Below are positions 7,101 to 17,750 of a stretch of 64,000 nucleotides of DNA, one piece after another. Source of the DNA: JAHFUA01 sp963808725 (GTDB lineage Bacteria > Acidobacteriota > Terriglobia > Terriglobales > Acidobacteriaceae); the NCBI GenBank assembly GCA_963808725.1, contig CAWEGO010000002.1, positions 434,001-498,000 of the forward strand, in the 5' to 3' direction. Every line of letters begins with the position of its first letter. Position 1 is the first letter of the stretch. The position numbers were made by a program, and so were the translations under genes. The notes under the pieces were generated by a model, which searched no databases, was not told where the DNA came from, and was given only the letters and a program-made list of their open reading frames with translations.

Positions 7101-9082
7101 CGGCCCGTCCCCGCAGCGCCAGACAGCCGGCGGGACGCCGGCGCTACATCGCCGAGCTGAACGCGGAAGCGGCCAGCCTGCATCGCATCCGGCTCGCCTT
7201 CCGCCGCGCGGTTCCAGACCGCAGCCACATCCACGCTTCCCCGCGCTGGAGCTTCCGCCATCTTCACCGCGCGCTTGCGCTGCTTCTCAACGTACGCCTT
7301 GATAACTTGCGCGCACACGCGCGCGGCCAGATAGCCGTGCTCGCCTTCTTCCAGCAGCACTGCCACGACGATCTCCGGGCTGCGGCGCGGGGTGACTCCG
7401 ACGAACCAGCCGTTGTCCTTGAACTTGGCCTTGTTGCCCGTGAGCTTGGCCTTGGCCATGTTGCTGATGGTCTGCGAGCTGCCGGTCTTGCCGGCGAAAT
7501 CGATCCCTTCGAGATGGGCGCTGGGCGCCGTCCCGATCGGATTCACCACATTCGCCATGGCGTCGGTGATTAATTCCCAATTGGCGGGATCGATGGGGAC
7601 CGTCACTTCATCCGAATGCTGGGCCTGCGCCTGGCGGAGGTTGGGAGGCAACTCGTCGGGAAATGCCACATGCGGCCGACGCAGCACGCCTTCGGAAGCG
7701 ATGCCGCCGAGGGCGCGCGCCAACTGGATGGGCGTCACCGCCACCGCGCCCTGCCCGATGCCTACCGAGATGGTCTCGCCCGCGTACCACTTCTCCTTGA
7801 AATTCTTGATCTTCCATTCCTCCGAGGGCATCACGCCGGTGGCTTCGTTGGGCAGGTCGATGCCGGTTTTTTGTCCCAGGCCGAACGCCATAGCGTACTT
7901 GGCGATGCGCTCGATGCCCAGCTTGTCGGCCAGGGTGTAGAAGAACGAATCGCAGGACTGGTAGATGGCTTTGCTGATTCCCACCTCGCCGTGGGTGGTG
8001 TGCTGCGAGGTGATCCAGCATTTGAAGAAGCGCCCGTAGAACGTCTTGCCTCCGCCGCAGGACACGTTCAGGGTCTGCGCGATACCTTCCTGCAGGCCGG
8101 CAGTCGCCATGATGATCTTGAACACCGATCCTGGAGCGAGCTGCGCCTGAATGGCTTTGTTCAGCAGAGGATGGTTGTCGTCGGTGACCAGCTTGTTCCA
8201 ATCGTTGCGCTTGATGCGCACCGCAAAATCATTGGGATCGAACGCCGGCCGGCTCACCATGGCCAGCACTTCGCCGGTGCGCGGGTCCAGAGCAACGATG
8301 GCGCCGCTCTTCCCGCTGCTGTCGATGGCCTCTTCAGCGGCGATCTGCAGATCGAGGTCGATGGTCAGTTTCAGGGGCGTGCCGGGCACGGCGGTGGTTT
8401 CGCTGAGGCGTCCTACTTCTTTGCCGCGGCTGTTGACCAGCGACCGCCGCGACCCATCCTTGCCCATCAGCATGTCGTTGTACTGCTGCTCGATGCCCGA
8501 CTTGCCGACCACGTCCCCGGGCTCGTAGAGCTCGAACTGCGGCTGATTGAGTTCTTCTTCGCTCACCTCGCCCACGTAGCCGATCAGGTGCGCCATGAAG
8601 CCATTCTTGGGATAGAGCCGGCGGTGCACCATGATGGTTTCCAGCTCCGGCAGCTCGATCTTGTGCGATTCCACGAAGGCCAGCTCGTCCGGGGTGATGT
8701 CATCCTTGAGCACCAGGGGCTGGAACCCGGGAGCGTAGGCAAACTTGCGCAGCCGTTCGCGGACGCTGTCGGCGGTCATGTGCAGGCCGGCGGCAATCCG
8801 CTCCACGTCGGCGTTCAGATCGCGGGTCTGGTCGCGCAGCAGCAGCACGGAGAATGACGGGTAGTTGTCGACGATGGTGCGGCCCTCGCGGTCCAGAATC
8901 TTGCCGCGCGGCGCCAGGATGGGAATAGTGCGGATGCGATTGCGCTCCGCCAGGGTCTCGTATTTTTCCGTGCCCGCAACTTCCAGCCGCGCCAGGCGGA
9001 ATATCAACACCACCATCACCGCCAGGATGACATACTGCACCGCGGTCAGCTTGAACTGCGGGATTTTGTCGTCGCGATCCAT
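7097..9082 (-). CDS. mrdA: Penicillin-binding protein 2 (peptidoglycan D,D-transpeptidase)
   Basis: Class B PBP that cross-links peptidoglycan during elongation; inner-membrane anchored with a periplasmic catalytic domain. 661 residues: one transmembrane helix (about 13-31), a PBP dimerisation domain (RNRIRTIPILAPRGKILDR at about 48-66), then the transpeptidase with SVFK at 319-322 (catalytic Ser319), SCD at 376-378 and KTGSS at 532-536. All three active-site motifs are intact. The C-terminus extends about 60 residues beyond the usual fold. Sixteen bases separate it from mreD upstream, and it overlaps rodA downstream. Confidence 0.95.
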   Translation of the reverse strand: MDRDDKIPQFKLTAVQYVILAVMVVLIFRLARLEVAGTEKYETLAERNRIRTIPILAPRGKILDREGRTIVDNYPSFSVLLLRDQTRDLNADVERIAAGLHMTADSVRERLRKFAYAPGFQPLVLKDDITPDELAFVESHKIELPELETIMVHRRLYPKNGFMAHLIGYVGEVSEEELNQPQFELYEPGDVVGKSGIEQQYNDMLMGKDGSRRSLVNSRGKEVGRLSETTAVPGTPLKLTIDLDLQIAAEEAIDSSGKSGAIVALDPRTGEVLAMVSRPAFDPNDFAVRIKRNDWNKLVTDDNHPLLNKAIQAQLAPGSVFKIIMATAGLQEGIAQTLNVSCGGGKTFYGRFFKCWITSQHTTHGEVGISKAIYQSCDSFFYTLADKLGIERIAKYAMAFGLGQKTGIDLPNEATGVMPSEEWKIKNFKEKWYAGETISVGIGQGAVAVTPIQLARALGGIASEGVLRRPHVAFPDELPPNLRQAQAQHSDEVTVPIDPANWELITDAMANVVNPIGTAPSAHLEGIDFAGKTGSSQTISNMAKAKLTGNKAKFKDNGWFVGVTPRRSPEIVVAVLLEEGEHGYLAARVCAQVIKAYVEKQRKRAVKMAEAPARGSVDVAAVWNRAAEGEPDAMQAGRFRVQLGDVAPASRRLSGAAGTGR

Positions 9083-9098
9083 TAGGAACAGTTGTCAG

Positions 9099-9626
9099 TT
9101 ACGTGCTGCGCTTGAAGCGATCCAGGACCGCGAACAGCACCACCGCAACGACGCCATTCAGCAGCGCTGCGAGCAGAGTGCGCGCCCACAGCCATTCCAG
9201 CGCAACTCCCAGGATGTTCCGAGCCACCAGAAAATACACGGCCTGGTGTACCAGGTAGAACCCGGCGGTGACCAGCAGCCTGGTGCCGGGGTTTTCCACA
9301 TCGATCTTTACCCCCAGGGACGATGCGCCATAACCAACCACCGTCTTGGCGATGCCATAGAGTCCGATGGCCTGATGGGTCAGCGCATCCTGGACCAGGC
9401 CGATGATCGCGCCCGTCATCAGCCCGGCCATGGGGCTGCGCCGGGTCACCGCGAAGAAAATTGTTACCAGCAGGGGCAGATCAAGCACCGCGAACCCGTG
9501 CCACCTTGCCGGAACGAACGCCTGAATGAGCAGCGCCAGCAGCGGAACCAGCACGCTGATCACCGGTCCAAACCGATAAACCTCGATCTCCTCGCGGCTG
9601 GTGCGGACGAGTGGCATGTCGGTCAT
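9099..9626 (-). CDS. mreD: Rod-shape-determining protein MreD
   Basis: Membrane component of the elongasome. 175 residues with five to six hydrophobic helices (VISVLVPLLALLIQAFV, LDLPLLVTIFFAV, GLMTGAIIGLVQDAL). The Asp/Gln-rich IGLVQDALTHQAIGLYG stretch is typical of MreD. Its start overlaps the mreC stop by four bases, and the C-terminal KRST tail ends 16 bases before mrdA. Sequence conservation in MreD is low, so the name rests mainly on topology plus the fixed position between mreC and mrdA. Confidence 0.88.
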   Translation of the reverse strand: MTDMPLVRTSREEIEVYRFGPVISVLVPLLALLIQAFVPARWHGFAVLDLPLLVTIFFAVTRRSPMAGLMTGAIIGLVQDALTHQAIGLYGIAKTVVGYGASSLGVKIDVENPGTRLLVTAGFYLVHQAVYFLVARNILGVALEWLWARTLLAALLNGVVAVVLFAVLDRFKRST

Positions 9627-10966
9627 CGCGAGATTTCCTCGACCGGCTGCGTCTGCGGCGGCGGAGTCACTGGCTTCGGAGGCTTGCCTGCGGAATTGGT
9701 CTGTTTCGGCTTCCCGGCTTCTGCGCTGCCCGCAGGCTTGGTCGCGGCCGGTTTGACGACCGCGGGCTTGATGGTGGCGCCATCGGCCGTTGCGGTCCCC
9801 GATCTTCCTGCTGGCGGAGCCGTCGTCACGGGCTTCGCGGCGGGTTTGGTCGTGGCCGTATCCGGCGTCGCGGGCTTGGAAGCGGCGGCCGCTGGCTTCG
9901 GGGCTGCATCCAGGCCGGCCGCTTGCGACTGGACTGCCGCAGGTTTGGACGGCTGCGTTCCGGCGGCGCTCGAAGCGAAGGCGCTGTTGCTCGGGGTGGT
10001 GACGCTAGCTCCGGCCGTCGTCGGTTTCGTGGCCGCACCCGTCGCAGAACCCGCAGGAGGCTTTGGCGGAACGCTGGGCAGGCGTTCGGCCAGAATGTCG
10101 GCGGCGCGCACCGGCCCCGAAGGCTCCGCAGTCTGCGGTGCCGTCTCGACGACTCTGGTAACCACCAAAACCTCTTCCAACCGGCTGAGGTCGGCGGCCG
10201 GCTTGACCCGTATGTTCAGGAAGAGATCACTGCCGGGATTGGTCTGCTGCACCGTGCCGACGGGAAGTCCCTTGGGGAAAATGCGGTCGCCACCGCTGGT
10301 CAGCACGCGGTCGCCTGCCGTCACCTTCTCATCGCTCATCACGTAGCGCAGCATGGTTTCACCGGCGGCTGTCCCCCGCAGAATGCCTTGCAGGCGCGAT
10401 GACTCCAGAATTGCGCCCACGCCGCTGTCGGGATCGTTGATGAGCAGTACCTGCGACGAAGCGTGATACACACGCAGCACCTTGCCCACGATGCCATCGG
10501 GGGTGATCACTGCCATGTCGGGCTTGATGCCGTCGCTGGTGCCCTTGTCGATGTAAACCACGTGCGACTGGTCGCTGCCGCTGCTGCCGATCACCTGCGC
10601 CGCCACGGTCTGCGAGATGAACTGTTCCTTGAACCCGAGCAGCGCCTGCAACCGGCGGGCCTGGGCGGCATCCTCGCTCAACCGCACCTGCTCGATGCGC
10701 AGGCGCTCGAGCTGCTCTTTCAGATCACGGTTCTCGTGGCGCACGCCGCGCAGGTACACATAATTTCTAAAGACATCGCGGATACCGTGGCTGGTGCTCA
10801 CCAGGGATTTCTCCAGGGGTGAGATGGCGTTCACCACCCAGAAGCGAAGCAGGTGGGTGCCCCCGGTCTCGGGACGCTTGACCTGCACCGCCAGTCCCAA
10901 TACCTGCGCGAACAGGACGAGCACCAGGAGGCTGGCGTTGCGGTACCGGCTGAAGAAGTTTTCCAA
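9623..10966 (-). CDS. mreC: Rod-shape-determining protein MreC with long Pro/Ala/Thr-rich tail
   Basis: Periplasmic scaffold linking MreB to the wall synthases. 447 residues: a short cytoplasmic N-terminus, one transmembrane helix (about 12-26), a coiled coil (NRDLKEQLERLRIEQVRLSE at about 79-98) and the beta-domain core with GSSGSDQSHVVYIDKG and TPDGIVGKV. From about residue 285 there is a 160-residue tail rich in Pro, Ala, Thr and Lys that is low-complexity and probably disordered. It is well over 100 residues longer than typical MreC. It is followed by mreD with a four-base overlap. Confidence 0.93.
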   Translation of the reverse strand: MENFFSRYRNASLLVLVLFAQVLGLAVQVKRPETGGTHLLRFWVVNAISPLEKSLVSTSHGIRDVFRNYVYLRGVRHENRDLKEQLERLRIEQVRLSEDAAQARRLQALLGFKEQFISQTVAAQVIGSSGSDQSHVVYIDKGTSDGIKPDMAVITPDGIVGKVLRVYHASSQVLLINDPDSGVGAILESSRLQGILRGTAAGETMLRYVMSDEKVTAGDRVLTSGGDRIFPKGLPVGTVQQTNPGSDLFLNIRVKPAADLSRLEEVLVVTRVVETAPQTAEPSGPVRAADILAERLPSVPPKPPAGSATGAATKPTTAGASVTTPSNSAFASSAAGTQPSKPAAVQSQAAGLDAAPKPAAAASKPATPDTATTKPAAKPVTTAPPAGRSGTATADGATIKPAVVKPAATKPAGSAEAGKPKQTNSAGKPPKPVTPPPQTQPVEEISR

Positions 10967-11347
10967 ATCAGTTAACCAACAATGTCCACCGCACGATCAC
11001 TGCGGCAGCATCCACGACGCAATTGTCTTGGGGATTCACCCACGCGTTGCGCGGAGAACCCAGGCGCATACCGAACCCGGTAATTTGGCCACGAGGAACG
11101 ATCATCTGCGTTGCCCCAAATGCCAGCCCCGCAGGGGCGACATCAGAGAGCCCGGCACGTAAGCGCCGGGTAGTCGCCATACACGTTCCGAGTCCCGGAG
11201 GGACGGCACCAAAACCAAGATTCCTCCGGGCTTTGGGTTGGCTCTGCTTTCACGTTCTAACGCGCGCCCGGCGCGTTAAACGCCACCCCTTAGCCGTGCC
11301 CTTCCCAATCTATCGGCGTTCATCCGCGTCCATCCGCGGCAAATGCC
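10967..11347. repeat. mreB-mreC spacer carrying dispersed palindromes, copy 2
   Basis: No gene is visible. Positions 11149-11210 hold the same two-part palindrome seen at 2038-2098 (CCCGGCAC..GCGCCGGG, then GTCCCGGAGGGAC). Just before it is an AGCCCC-GCA-GGGGC hairpin (about 11125-11137). At 11316-11340 is a CATCCGCGTCCATCCGCGG unit related to the inverted repeats near 44807 and 61143. The spacer separates mreB from mreC, so mreCD-mrdA-rodA may have its own promoter. Confidence 0.55.
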
Positions 11348-12409
<1,062 letters not shown>

Positions 12410-12560
12410 AACGTACTTCTCTCGCGGAGTGGCTAATTTGTCCAGTTACCAAAGTTGATGCACACAATTGGGGAGACCGGCTCATATTGTAGTCGAATTG
12501 CCGGATTTGAGGGGCGCGCTTGCGGATTCCCAGCGGGAACGTGTGTAGGAACGGGACGAG

Positions 12561-13829
12561 CTACTGGATCACCACTCTTTTTTGCTGAGTGTTCACTCCT
12601 CCGTGGGAGTTCTGCGCCGTCACCGTGATTAAGCTCTCCCCATTGGGCAGCGGCGGAGTGAAGTAGTGGAAGCTGCCGTCGGAGGTCACAATCGGCACCT
12701 CCTGGCCGTTGACCATCACCCGGGCCGCGGGCTCGGTCCTGCCCTGCACCTCGATCACGTGCCCGTGCTGCACCAGGGGCTGCAACTCGAGGGCGATCGA
12801 GGGCTCCTGCTTGCTCTTGGCGATCACGGTAAAACGGTTCTTTTCGCTTTCCACCGACTGCTTACCGTCCGGGGCCACCGTCTGCACCACCCAGTAGTAT
12901 GGCCCCTCCGTCAGACCTACAACCTGCACGTCCGGTGCCTTCACCTCGCGGTCGAAAACGGTGGAAGAAAAGTAGGGATTGCGCGAGATGCGGATGTGGA
13001 AGCTGTAGCCTTTCCCCATCGGCGACCAGCTAAAGCCCACCGGGTGCGGTCCGGGGGCAAGGATGGGCGCCATGTTGGCGGGTGCGATCAGCGTGGGCGG
13101 AGCCAGTTCCTTCTCCTTCACCATCCGGGGAGATTCGGCCTGGAAGCTGACCTTCTCGAAACCGGCCAGGCGCACGGTCTCGCCATTGCGCGCCACCTCG
13201 CCCGAGCCCTTCGTCAGCAGGATCTCGTGCTGATCTGCGGTGGCGTCGCTGCGCACCATGGCAGCACTCTCCGGGGACAGGCTGGCGGTGGCGCCGGAAA
13301 CGATCACCTGGTTCTTCGATCCCTGGGCGTAGGTCGCGGTGGTCAGGTCGACCGTGCCCGTGGTCACTTGCACGGCGACCTGGGTCTGTTGCTGGGCGTT
13401 GGCCGAGTTCTCCTCCACCACGATCAGCGAATCCTGCTTGAGGGTATAGTTGGTGCCGTCGGCAAAGACCACCTTCGCCATCCCCTCGGAAGTAGTCTGC
13501 ACCACGTCGCCTTTTTCCAACGGCAGCGAGTAATCCGCGCCTACCCAGCTATTGCTGTTAGCTTTCTTGACCCGAACCCTGCCCTCGATGGCGGTGAAGT
13601 GGGCTTGCTGCTTGCCAGGAACCAGCCTGTCGGGAGTCCGGACCGAGGAATCCAGCCGGCGCAGCGTGCCCTGCCAGGCACGCGCCGTGTAAGTTCTGCT
13701 GTCGGGAAGCGCCAAGTAAACAATAAAGCCTGCGAACAGCACCAGCAGAGCAGCCGCTATGGCAACACTGCGGTAGGTGATGGTGATCCAGGCGATCACC
13801 GACTCGGATTTGGGCTTCTTCCTGGACAA
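12561..13829 (-). CDS. FecR-domain membrane-anchored protein
   Basis: About 422 residues. One N-terminal transmembrane helix (VAIAAALLVLFAGFIVYLAL) is followed by an external FecR-like beta region (AIEGRVRVKKANSNSW, GDVVQTTSEGMAKVVFADGT) and C-terminal fibronectin/Ig-like segments (GFSWSPMGKGYSFHIRIS, YYWVVQTV). The FecR domain occurs in regulators and in envelope proteins; with no FecI or TonB receptor nearby, a structural envelope role is more likely. No ATG fits, and I favour a TTG at 13829 (LSRKKPKSE); upstream in-frame starts as far as 14414 exist but would add unlikely sequence. Confidence 0.7.
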   Translation of the reverse strand: MSRKKPKSESVIAWITITYRSVAIAAALLVLFAGFIVYLALPDSRTYTARAWQGTLRRLDSSVRTPDRLVPGKQQAHFTAIEGRVRVKKANSNSWVGADYSLPLEKGDVVQTTSEGMAKVVFADGTNYTLKQDSLIVVEENSANAQQQTQVAVQVTTGTVDLTTATYAQGSKNQVIVSGATASLSPESAAMVRSDATADQHEILLTKGSGEVARNGETVRLAGFEKVSFQAESPRMVKEKELAPPTLIAPANMAPILAPGPHPVGFSWSPMGKGYSFHIRISRNPYFSSTVFDREVKAPDVQVVGLTEGPYYWVVQTVAPDGKQSVESEKNRFTVIAKSKQEPSIALELQPLVQHGHVIEVQGRTEPAARVMVNGQEVPIVTSDGSFHYFTPPLPNGESLITVTAQNSHGGVNTQQKRVVIQ

Positions 13830-14467
13830 ACCGGTCCCAGTCCGCGAAATTAGGCGCACTTGCAGGCAGGGTACCACGGTCTTGCAGTCCAAAAACCATT
13901 CGGGACACACCGAAGTAACAGCAATTACCACCGTTTCGGACAAGTCCTCCGGGAACGAGGAAAACCCTGTGAATCCGGGCCCGAAACGGGACCGACATTC
14001 CCGCGGCAGTTCCCCGTCCCAATGGTCGTAACACTTCTGAGTACAGGCAGATATGGAAGGACAGCCGACAACGTGCGTGCCATAAGAGGAAATCAGCGGT
14101 CCCTGAGCCTGTGCAAACGACTCATTTTCAAGCGGCCAGGATTCGGCACAGCAAGTGCATAAGTGAGCGCGCCTCCACGGAGAGACTGCGCTGGCTGTTT
14201 GCGGCGCGAGAGGAAGCGAACGCGGCCTGCGTCCTACGGTTCTTCGCAGGCCCCCGGCTCGCTGGGTCTTCACGGGAGCTTGACTCGGCGAGTCGGGGTG
14301 TTCGTTGTCTTCACCCCACGTACCCTCCCCTCTGCTTCTCCAAATTTCTTCAACGCTGCGCGCAAGGCGCAGCACCTCGTCTGCTCGACAACTGCTGGCG
14401 TCTCTGGCTTGCACACCCTCAATGCGGGGGTTAGGATGGGACTCTTTGAACGGGAGGCATTGCGGCG
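13830..14467. other. Intergenic region between divergent genes
   Basis: No convincing coding sequence; the open frames present have no codon pattern or homology that I recognise. The region separates the minus-strand FecR-like gene from the plus-strand aldehyde dehydrogenase and should hold both promoters. A 7-bp hairpin lies at 14355-14373 (GCTGCGC/GCGCAGC). Confidence 0.4.
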
Positions 14468-16006
14468 ATGGCCACGGACACGATTCGCGCAGCCGAAGGT
14501 GTCGGCAGCATGGGCAAGGCGAGAGTCTATAAAAACTTCATTGACGGCGAATGGGTGGAAGCCAGCACCGGCGAAGCTTTCGAGAACCGCAATCCGGCCG
14601 ATACCCGCGACCTGGTGGGGATCTTTCAGAAATCCGGCAAGGCGGACGTGGACGCGGCGGTCGATGCCGCCAAGCGCGCCTTCGAGAAGTGGCGCCTGGT
14701 GCCGGCGCCGCGCCGCGCCGAGATTCTCTATCGCGCCTCCGAGCTGCTGATCGAGCGCAAGGAAGATTTCGCCCGCGATATGACCCGTGAGATGGGCAAG
14801 ATCCTGAAGGAAACGCGCGGTGACGTGCAGGAAGCCATCGACACCGGGTTCTTCATGGCCGGGGAAGGCCGCCGCATGTTCGGCCCTACCGTCCCTTCAG
14901 AGTTGCCCAACAAGTTTGCCATGGCGGTCCGGCAGCCCCTGGGCGTCTGCAGCATGATCACGCCGTGGAACTTTCCCATGGCCATTCCATCCTGGAAGCT
15001 GTTCCCGGCGCTGGTCGCAGGGAACACCTGCATCATCAAGCCGGCGCAGGACACGCCGCTTTCCGTTTTTAATTTCGTGCGCACTTTGAGCGACGCCGGC
15101 GTGCCCCGGGGTGTGGTCAACATCGTAAGCGGCTTCGGCTCGAAAATCGGCGCCCCGCTGATGGAGCACCCCGATGTGCGCGCCGTTTCCCTGACGGGTT
15201 CGACCGACGTAGGCCGTATTGTCGGCGAGACCTGCGCCCGCAGCTTCAAGCACTGCTCGCTGGAGTTGGGCGGCAAGAATCCCATGATCGTGCTCGACGA
15301 TGCCAACCTCGACTTGGCTCTCGACGGCGGATTGTGGGGCGCCTTCGGCACCACCGGACAGCGCTGCACGGCGACCAGCCGCATCATCGTGCAGAAGGGC
15401 GTCTACGGCGACTTCATCCACGAGTTTGTGGAACGCGCGCGGCGGTTGAAGGTAGGCAATGGTCTGGACGAGACTACCGACATGGGCCCGGCGGTCAACA
15501 AGGCGCAGCTCGAGACCGATCTCAACTACATCAAGATCGGCATCTCAGAGGGCGCGCGGCTGCTATGCGGCGGCAATCGCCTGGACAGCGGCGAGTACGC
15601 GAACGGATGGTTCCTCGAGCCCACAGTGTTTGCCGACGTCGATCCGCGCATGCGCATCGCACAGGAGGAGATTTTCGGTCCGGTGGTGTCAATCATCCCC
15701 GGCGACAGTCTTGAGGATGCGATCGCCATCGCCAACGACATCCAGTACGGCCTGACGTCGGCGATCTATACTCGCGACGTGAACAAGGCTTTCGTGGCCA
15801 TGCGCGACTTGCACGCCGGCATCACCTACATCAACGCCCCCACCATCGGCGCCGAGGTGCACCTGCCGTTTGGAGGCGTAAAGGCCACGGGCAACGGGCA
15901 CCGCGAAGGTGGAATTGGGGCCATCGATTTCTACACGGAGTGGAAATCCATTTACGTGGACTACTCCGACCGGCTGCAGAAAGCGCAGATCGACCGGCCG
16001 GACTAG
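14468..16006 (+). CDS. NAD(P)-dependent aldehyde dehydrogenase
   Basis: Oxidises an aldehyde to the acid with NAD(P)+. 512 residues of the classical ALDH fold: the cofactor-binding stretch ITPWNFPMAIPSWKLFPALV (about 164-183), VSLTGSTDVGR (240-250), catalytic Glu266 in LELGGK and the nucleophile Cys300 in TTGQRC. Motifs near the end (INAPTIGAEVHLPFGGVKAT) are of the type seen in semialdehyde dehydrogenases such as alpha-ketoglutarate-semialdehyde dehydrogenase, but the substrate cannot be fixed from sequence. GGGAGG lies 11 bases upstream of the ATG; an internal ATG at 14510 is an alternative. The next gene starts three bases after the stop. Confidence 0.9.
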   Translation: MATDTIRAAEGVGSMGKARVYKNFIDGEWVEASTGEAFENRNPADTRDLVGIFQKSGKADVDAAVDAAKRAFEKWRLVPAPRRAEILYRASELLIERKEDFARDMTREMGKILKETRGDVQEAIDTGFFMAGEGRRMFGPTVPSELPNKFAMAVRQPLGVCSMITPWNFPMAIPSWKLFPALVAGNTCIIKPAQDTPLSVFNFVRTLSDAGVPRGVVNIVSGFGSKIGAPLMEHPDVRAVSLTGSTDVGRIVGETCARSFKHCSLELGGKNPMIVLDDANLDLALDGGLWGAFGTTGQRCTATSRIIVQKGVYGDFIHEFVERARRLKVGNGLDETTDMGPAVNKAQLETDLNYIKIGISEGARLLCGGNRLDSGEYANGWFLEPTVFADVDPRMRIAQEEIFGPVVSIIPGDSLEDAIAIANDIQYGLTSAIYTRDVNKAFVAMRDLHAGITYINAPTIGAEVHLPFGGVKATGNGHREGGIGAIDFYTEWKSIYVDYSDRLQKAQIDRPD

Positions 16007-16009
16007 ACG

Positions 16010-16561
16010 GTGCGAAAACTCTTGAGCGCACTTTTTCTTGCTGTATGCGGCGTATTGAGCGTCGCCCAGCAAGCGAGCCAGCCTGCGCTGCCGCGGGTGG
16101 ATCGGAATGCCTGCCCTTTCGAATGCTGCCAACTTGGACGCTGGACCGCAAACCGCAAGGTTACCGCGTATAGCGACTGGCGTCGTTCTCGCCAGCGCTT
16201 GTTTGAAATTCAAAAGGGAGAAACTGTAACCGCCCTTGCCGGCGTGCACGTGACCTACAAGCCTGGACATTTACGCGTTTTGAAAGAAATACCAGAACTG
16301 CATATGAGGGTCGGTGATACTGTGCTCACCTACATGTACCACGGAGAGGGGTATTTCGATTTCTGGGTAAACGGCTACAGCGGCAATGACCAAATTTACA
16401 CGGCGTTGCGCTGCACCGAGGCAACGATGAAGGAAACCGATCCGCTTTGCGTTGTGGACGAAGGCGACAAGGAGTGGTGGGTTAAGATCAAGACGAGCTC
16501 TGGGCAAACCGGCTGGGTCAACGGCAATAACGGTTTTGACGGCACCGACGCGTGTGGCTAG
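16010..16561 (+). CDS. Secreted SH3-like domain protein
   Basis: 183 residues with a signal peptide (LLSALFLAVCGVLSVAQQ), so probably exported. The mature part has an early Cys-rich segment (NACPFECCQLG) and a C-terminal bacterial-SH3-like signature (WWVKIKTSSGQTGWVNGNNG), as found in proteins that bind wall or peptide ligands. A GTG start is placed three bases after the dehydrogenase stop. Function is unknown; the tight spacing suggests shared transcription with the flanking genes. Confidence 0.65.
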   Translation: MRKLLSALFLAVCGVLSVAQQASQPALPRVDRNACPFECCQLGRWTANRKVTAYSDWRRSRQRLFEIQKGETVTALAGVHVTYKPGHLRVLKEIPELHMRVGDTVLTYMYHGEGYFDFWVNGYSGNDQIYTALRCTEATMKETDPLCVVDEGDKEWWVKIKTSSGQTGWVNGNNGFDGTDACG

Positions 16562-16580
16562 TTTCGTCCGAAACGAGACC

Positions 16581-17690
16581 ATGATCATCGGCGTTCCCAA
16601 GGAAGTGAAGGATCACGAGTCCCGCGTGGGCATCGTTCCCGCCGGAGTCAAGGCGCTCACCGATGCTGGGCATCAAGTGATAGTCGAGACCCGCGCCGGC
16701 GATCTTTCCTCCCTGCCCGACAGCGAGTTCAAACAGGCTGGCGCAGAGATCGTGGGCACGGCTGCCGAGGTCTGGGGTCGGGCCGAAATGGTGGTGAAGG
16801 TCAAGGAGCCGATCGAGCAGGAATTCGGCTTTCTGCGCGATGGCCTGCTGTTATTTACCTTTCTGCACTTGGCGCCGCTGCCGAAGCTGACTGACCATCT
16901 GCTCAAGAACAACGTCACCGGAATTGCCTACGAGACCATCCGCGACCAGCACCACCGTCTGCCGCTGCTGACGCCGATGTCGGAGGTCGCCGGGCGCATG
17001 TCGGTGCAGGTCGGGGCGGCCTATCTCGAAAAGGAACGTGGCGGACGCGGCGTGCTGCTGGGTGGCGTCCCGGGAGTTCCGCCGGCGCAGGTGTGCGTGA
17101 TCGGTGGCGGCACGGTGGGCACCAATGCCGCCAAGATCGCCCTCGGCATGGGCGCGCTGGTGACACTGATCGACCTCAATCTGGACCGCCTCCGCGAGCT
17201 GGACGACATCTTCAACGGCCGCGTTTACACCGTCTGCTCGAATTCCTACAACATCGCCAAGTCGGTGAAGCATGCTGATCTGGTAATCGGCGGCGTGCTC
17301 ATCCCCGGCGCAGCGGCGCCCAAGCTGGTGACCAAGGCGATGGTCAAGGACATGAAGCCGGGCGCGGTGATCGTGGACGTGGCCATCGACCAGGGTGGCT
17401 GCATCGAGACCGCGCACCCGACCACACACAGCGACCCGGCTTACGTGGTGGACGGCGTCGTGCATTACTGCGTCACCAACATGCCCGCGGCGGTTCCGCA
17501 CACCTCGACGCTGGCGCTCACCAATGCGACCTTCCCCTACGTGATGAAGCTGGCGCAGCAGGGGCTGGCGCCGCTGAAGAGCGACCAGGGATTCCGCGAA
17601 GGCGTCAACACCTATCGCGGGCATGTCACCTGCGCAGGGGTGGCGGAGTCGCAGGGCAAGCCGCTCGAGAACATCATGGATCTGCTGTAA
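16581..17690 (+). CDS. ald: Alanine dehydrogenase
   Basis: Reversibly deaminates L-alanine to pyruvate with NAD+. 369 residues, the usual family length. The N-terminal MIIGVPKEVKDHESRVGIVP carries the substrate-binding Arg15; KVKEP holds the pyruvate-binding Lys near 74 and FLHLA the catalytic His near 95. The Rossmann motif VIGGGTVGTNAAKIA lies at about 171-185. An ATG at 16581 gives this conserved N-terminus. It follows the SH3-like gene by 19 bases. Confidence 0.95.
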   Translation: MIIGVPKEVKDHESRVGIVPAGVKALTDAGHQVIVETRAGDLSSLPDSEFKQAGAEIVGTAAEVWGRAEMVVKVKEPIEQEFGFLRDGLLLFTFLHLAPLPKLTDHLLKNNVTGIAYETIRDQHHRLPLLTPMSEVAGRMSVQVGAAYLEKERGGRGVLLGGVPGVPPAQVCVIGGGTVGTNAAKIALGMGALVTLIDLNLDRLRELDDIFNGRVYTVCSNSYNIAKSVKHADLVIGGVLIPGAAAPKLVTKAMVKDMKPGAVIVDVAIDQGGCIETAHPTTHSDPAYVVDGVVHYCVTNMPAAVPHTSTLALTNATFPYVMKLAQQGLAPLKSDQGFREGVNTYRGHVTCAGVAESQGKPLENIMDLL

Positions 17691-17750
17691 CCGCCGATGG
17701 CACCCATCCACAATTGAGGACGGGCTACAATGAGCGGCTGGGGCTGAACT

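Noticed and set aside
13830..14467. Open frames covering the FecR-aldehyde dehydrogenase spacer
   Set aside because: No signal of coding constraint, no ribosome binding sites, no recognisable domains.
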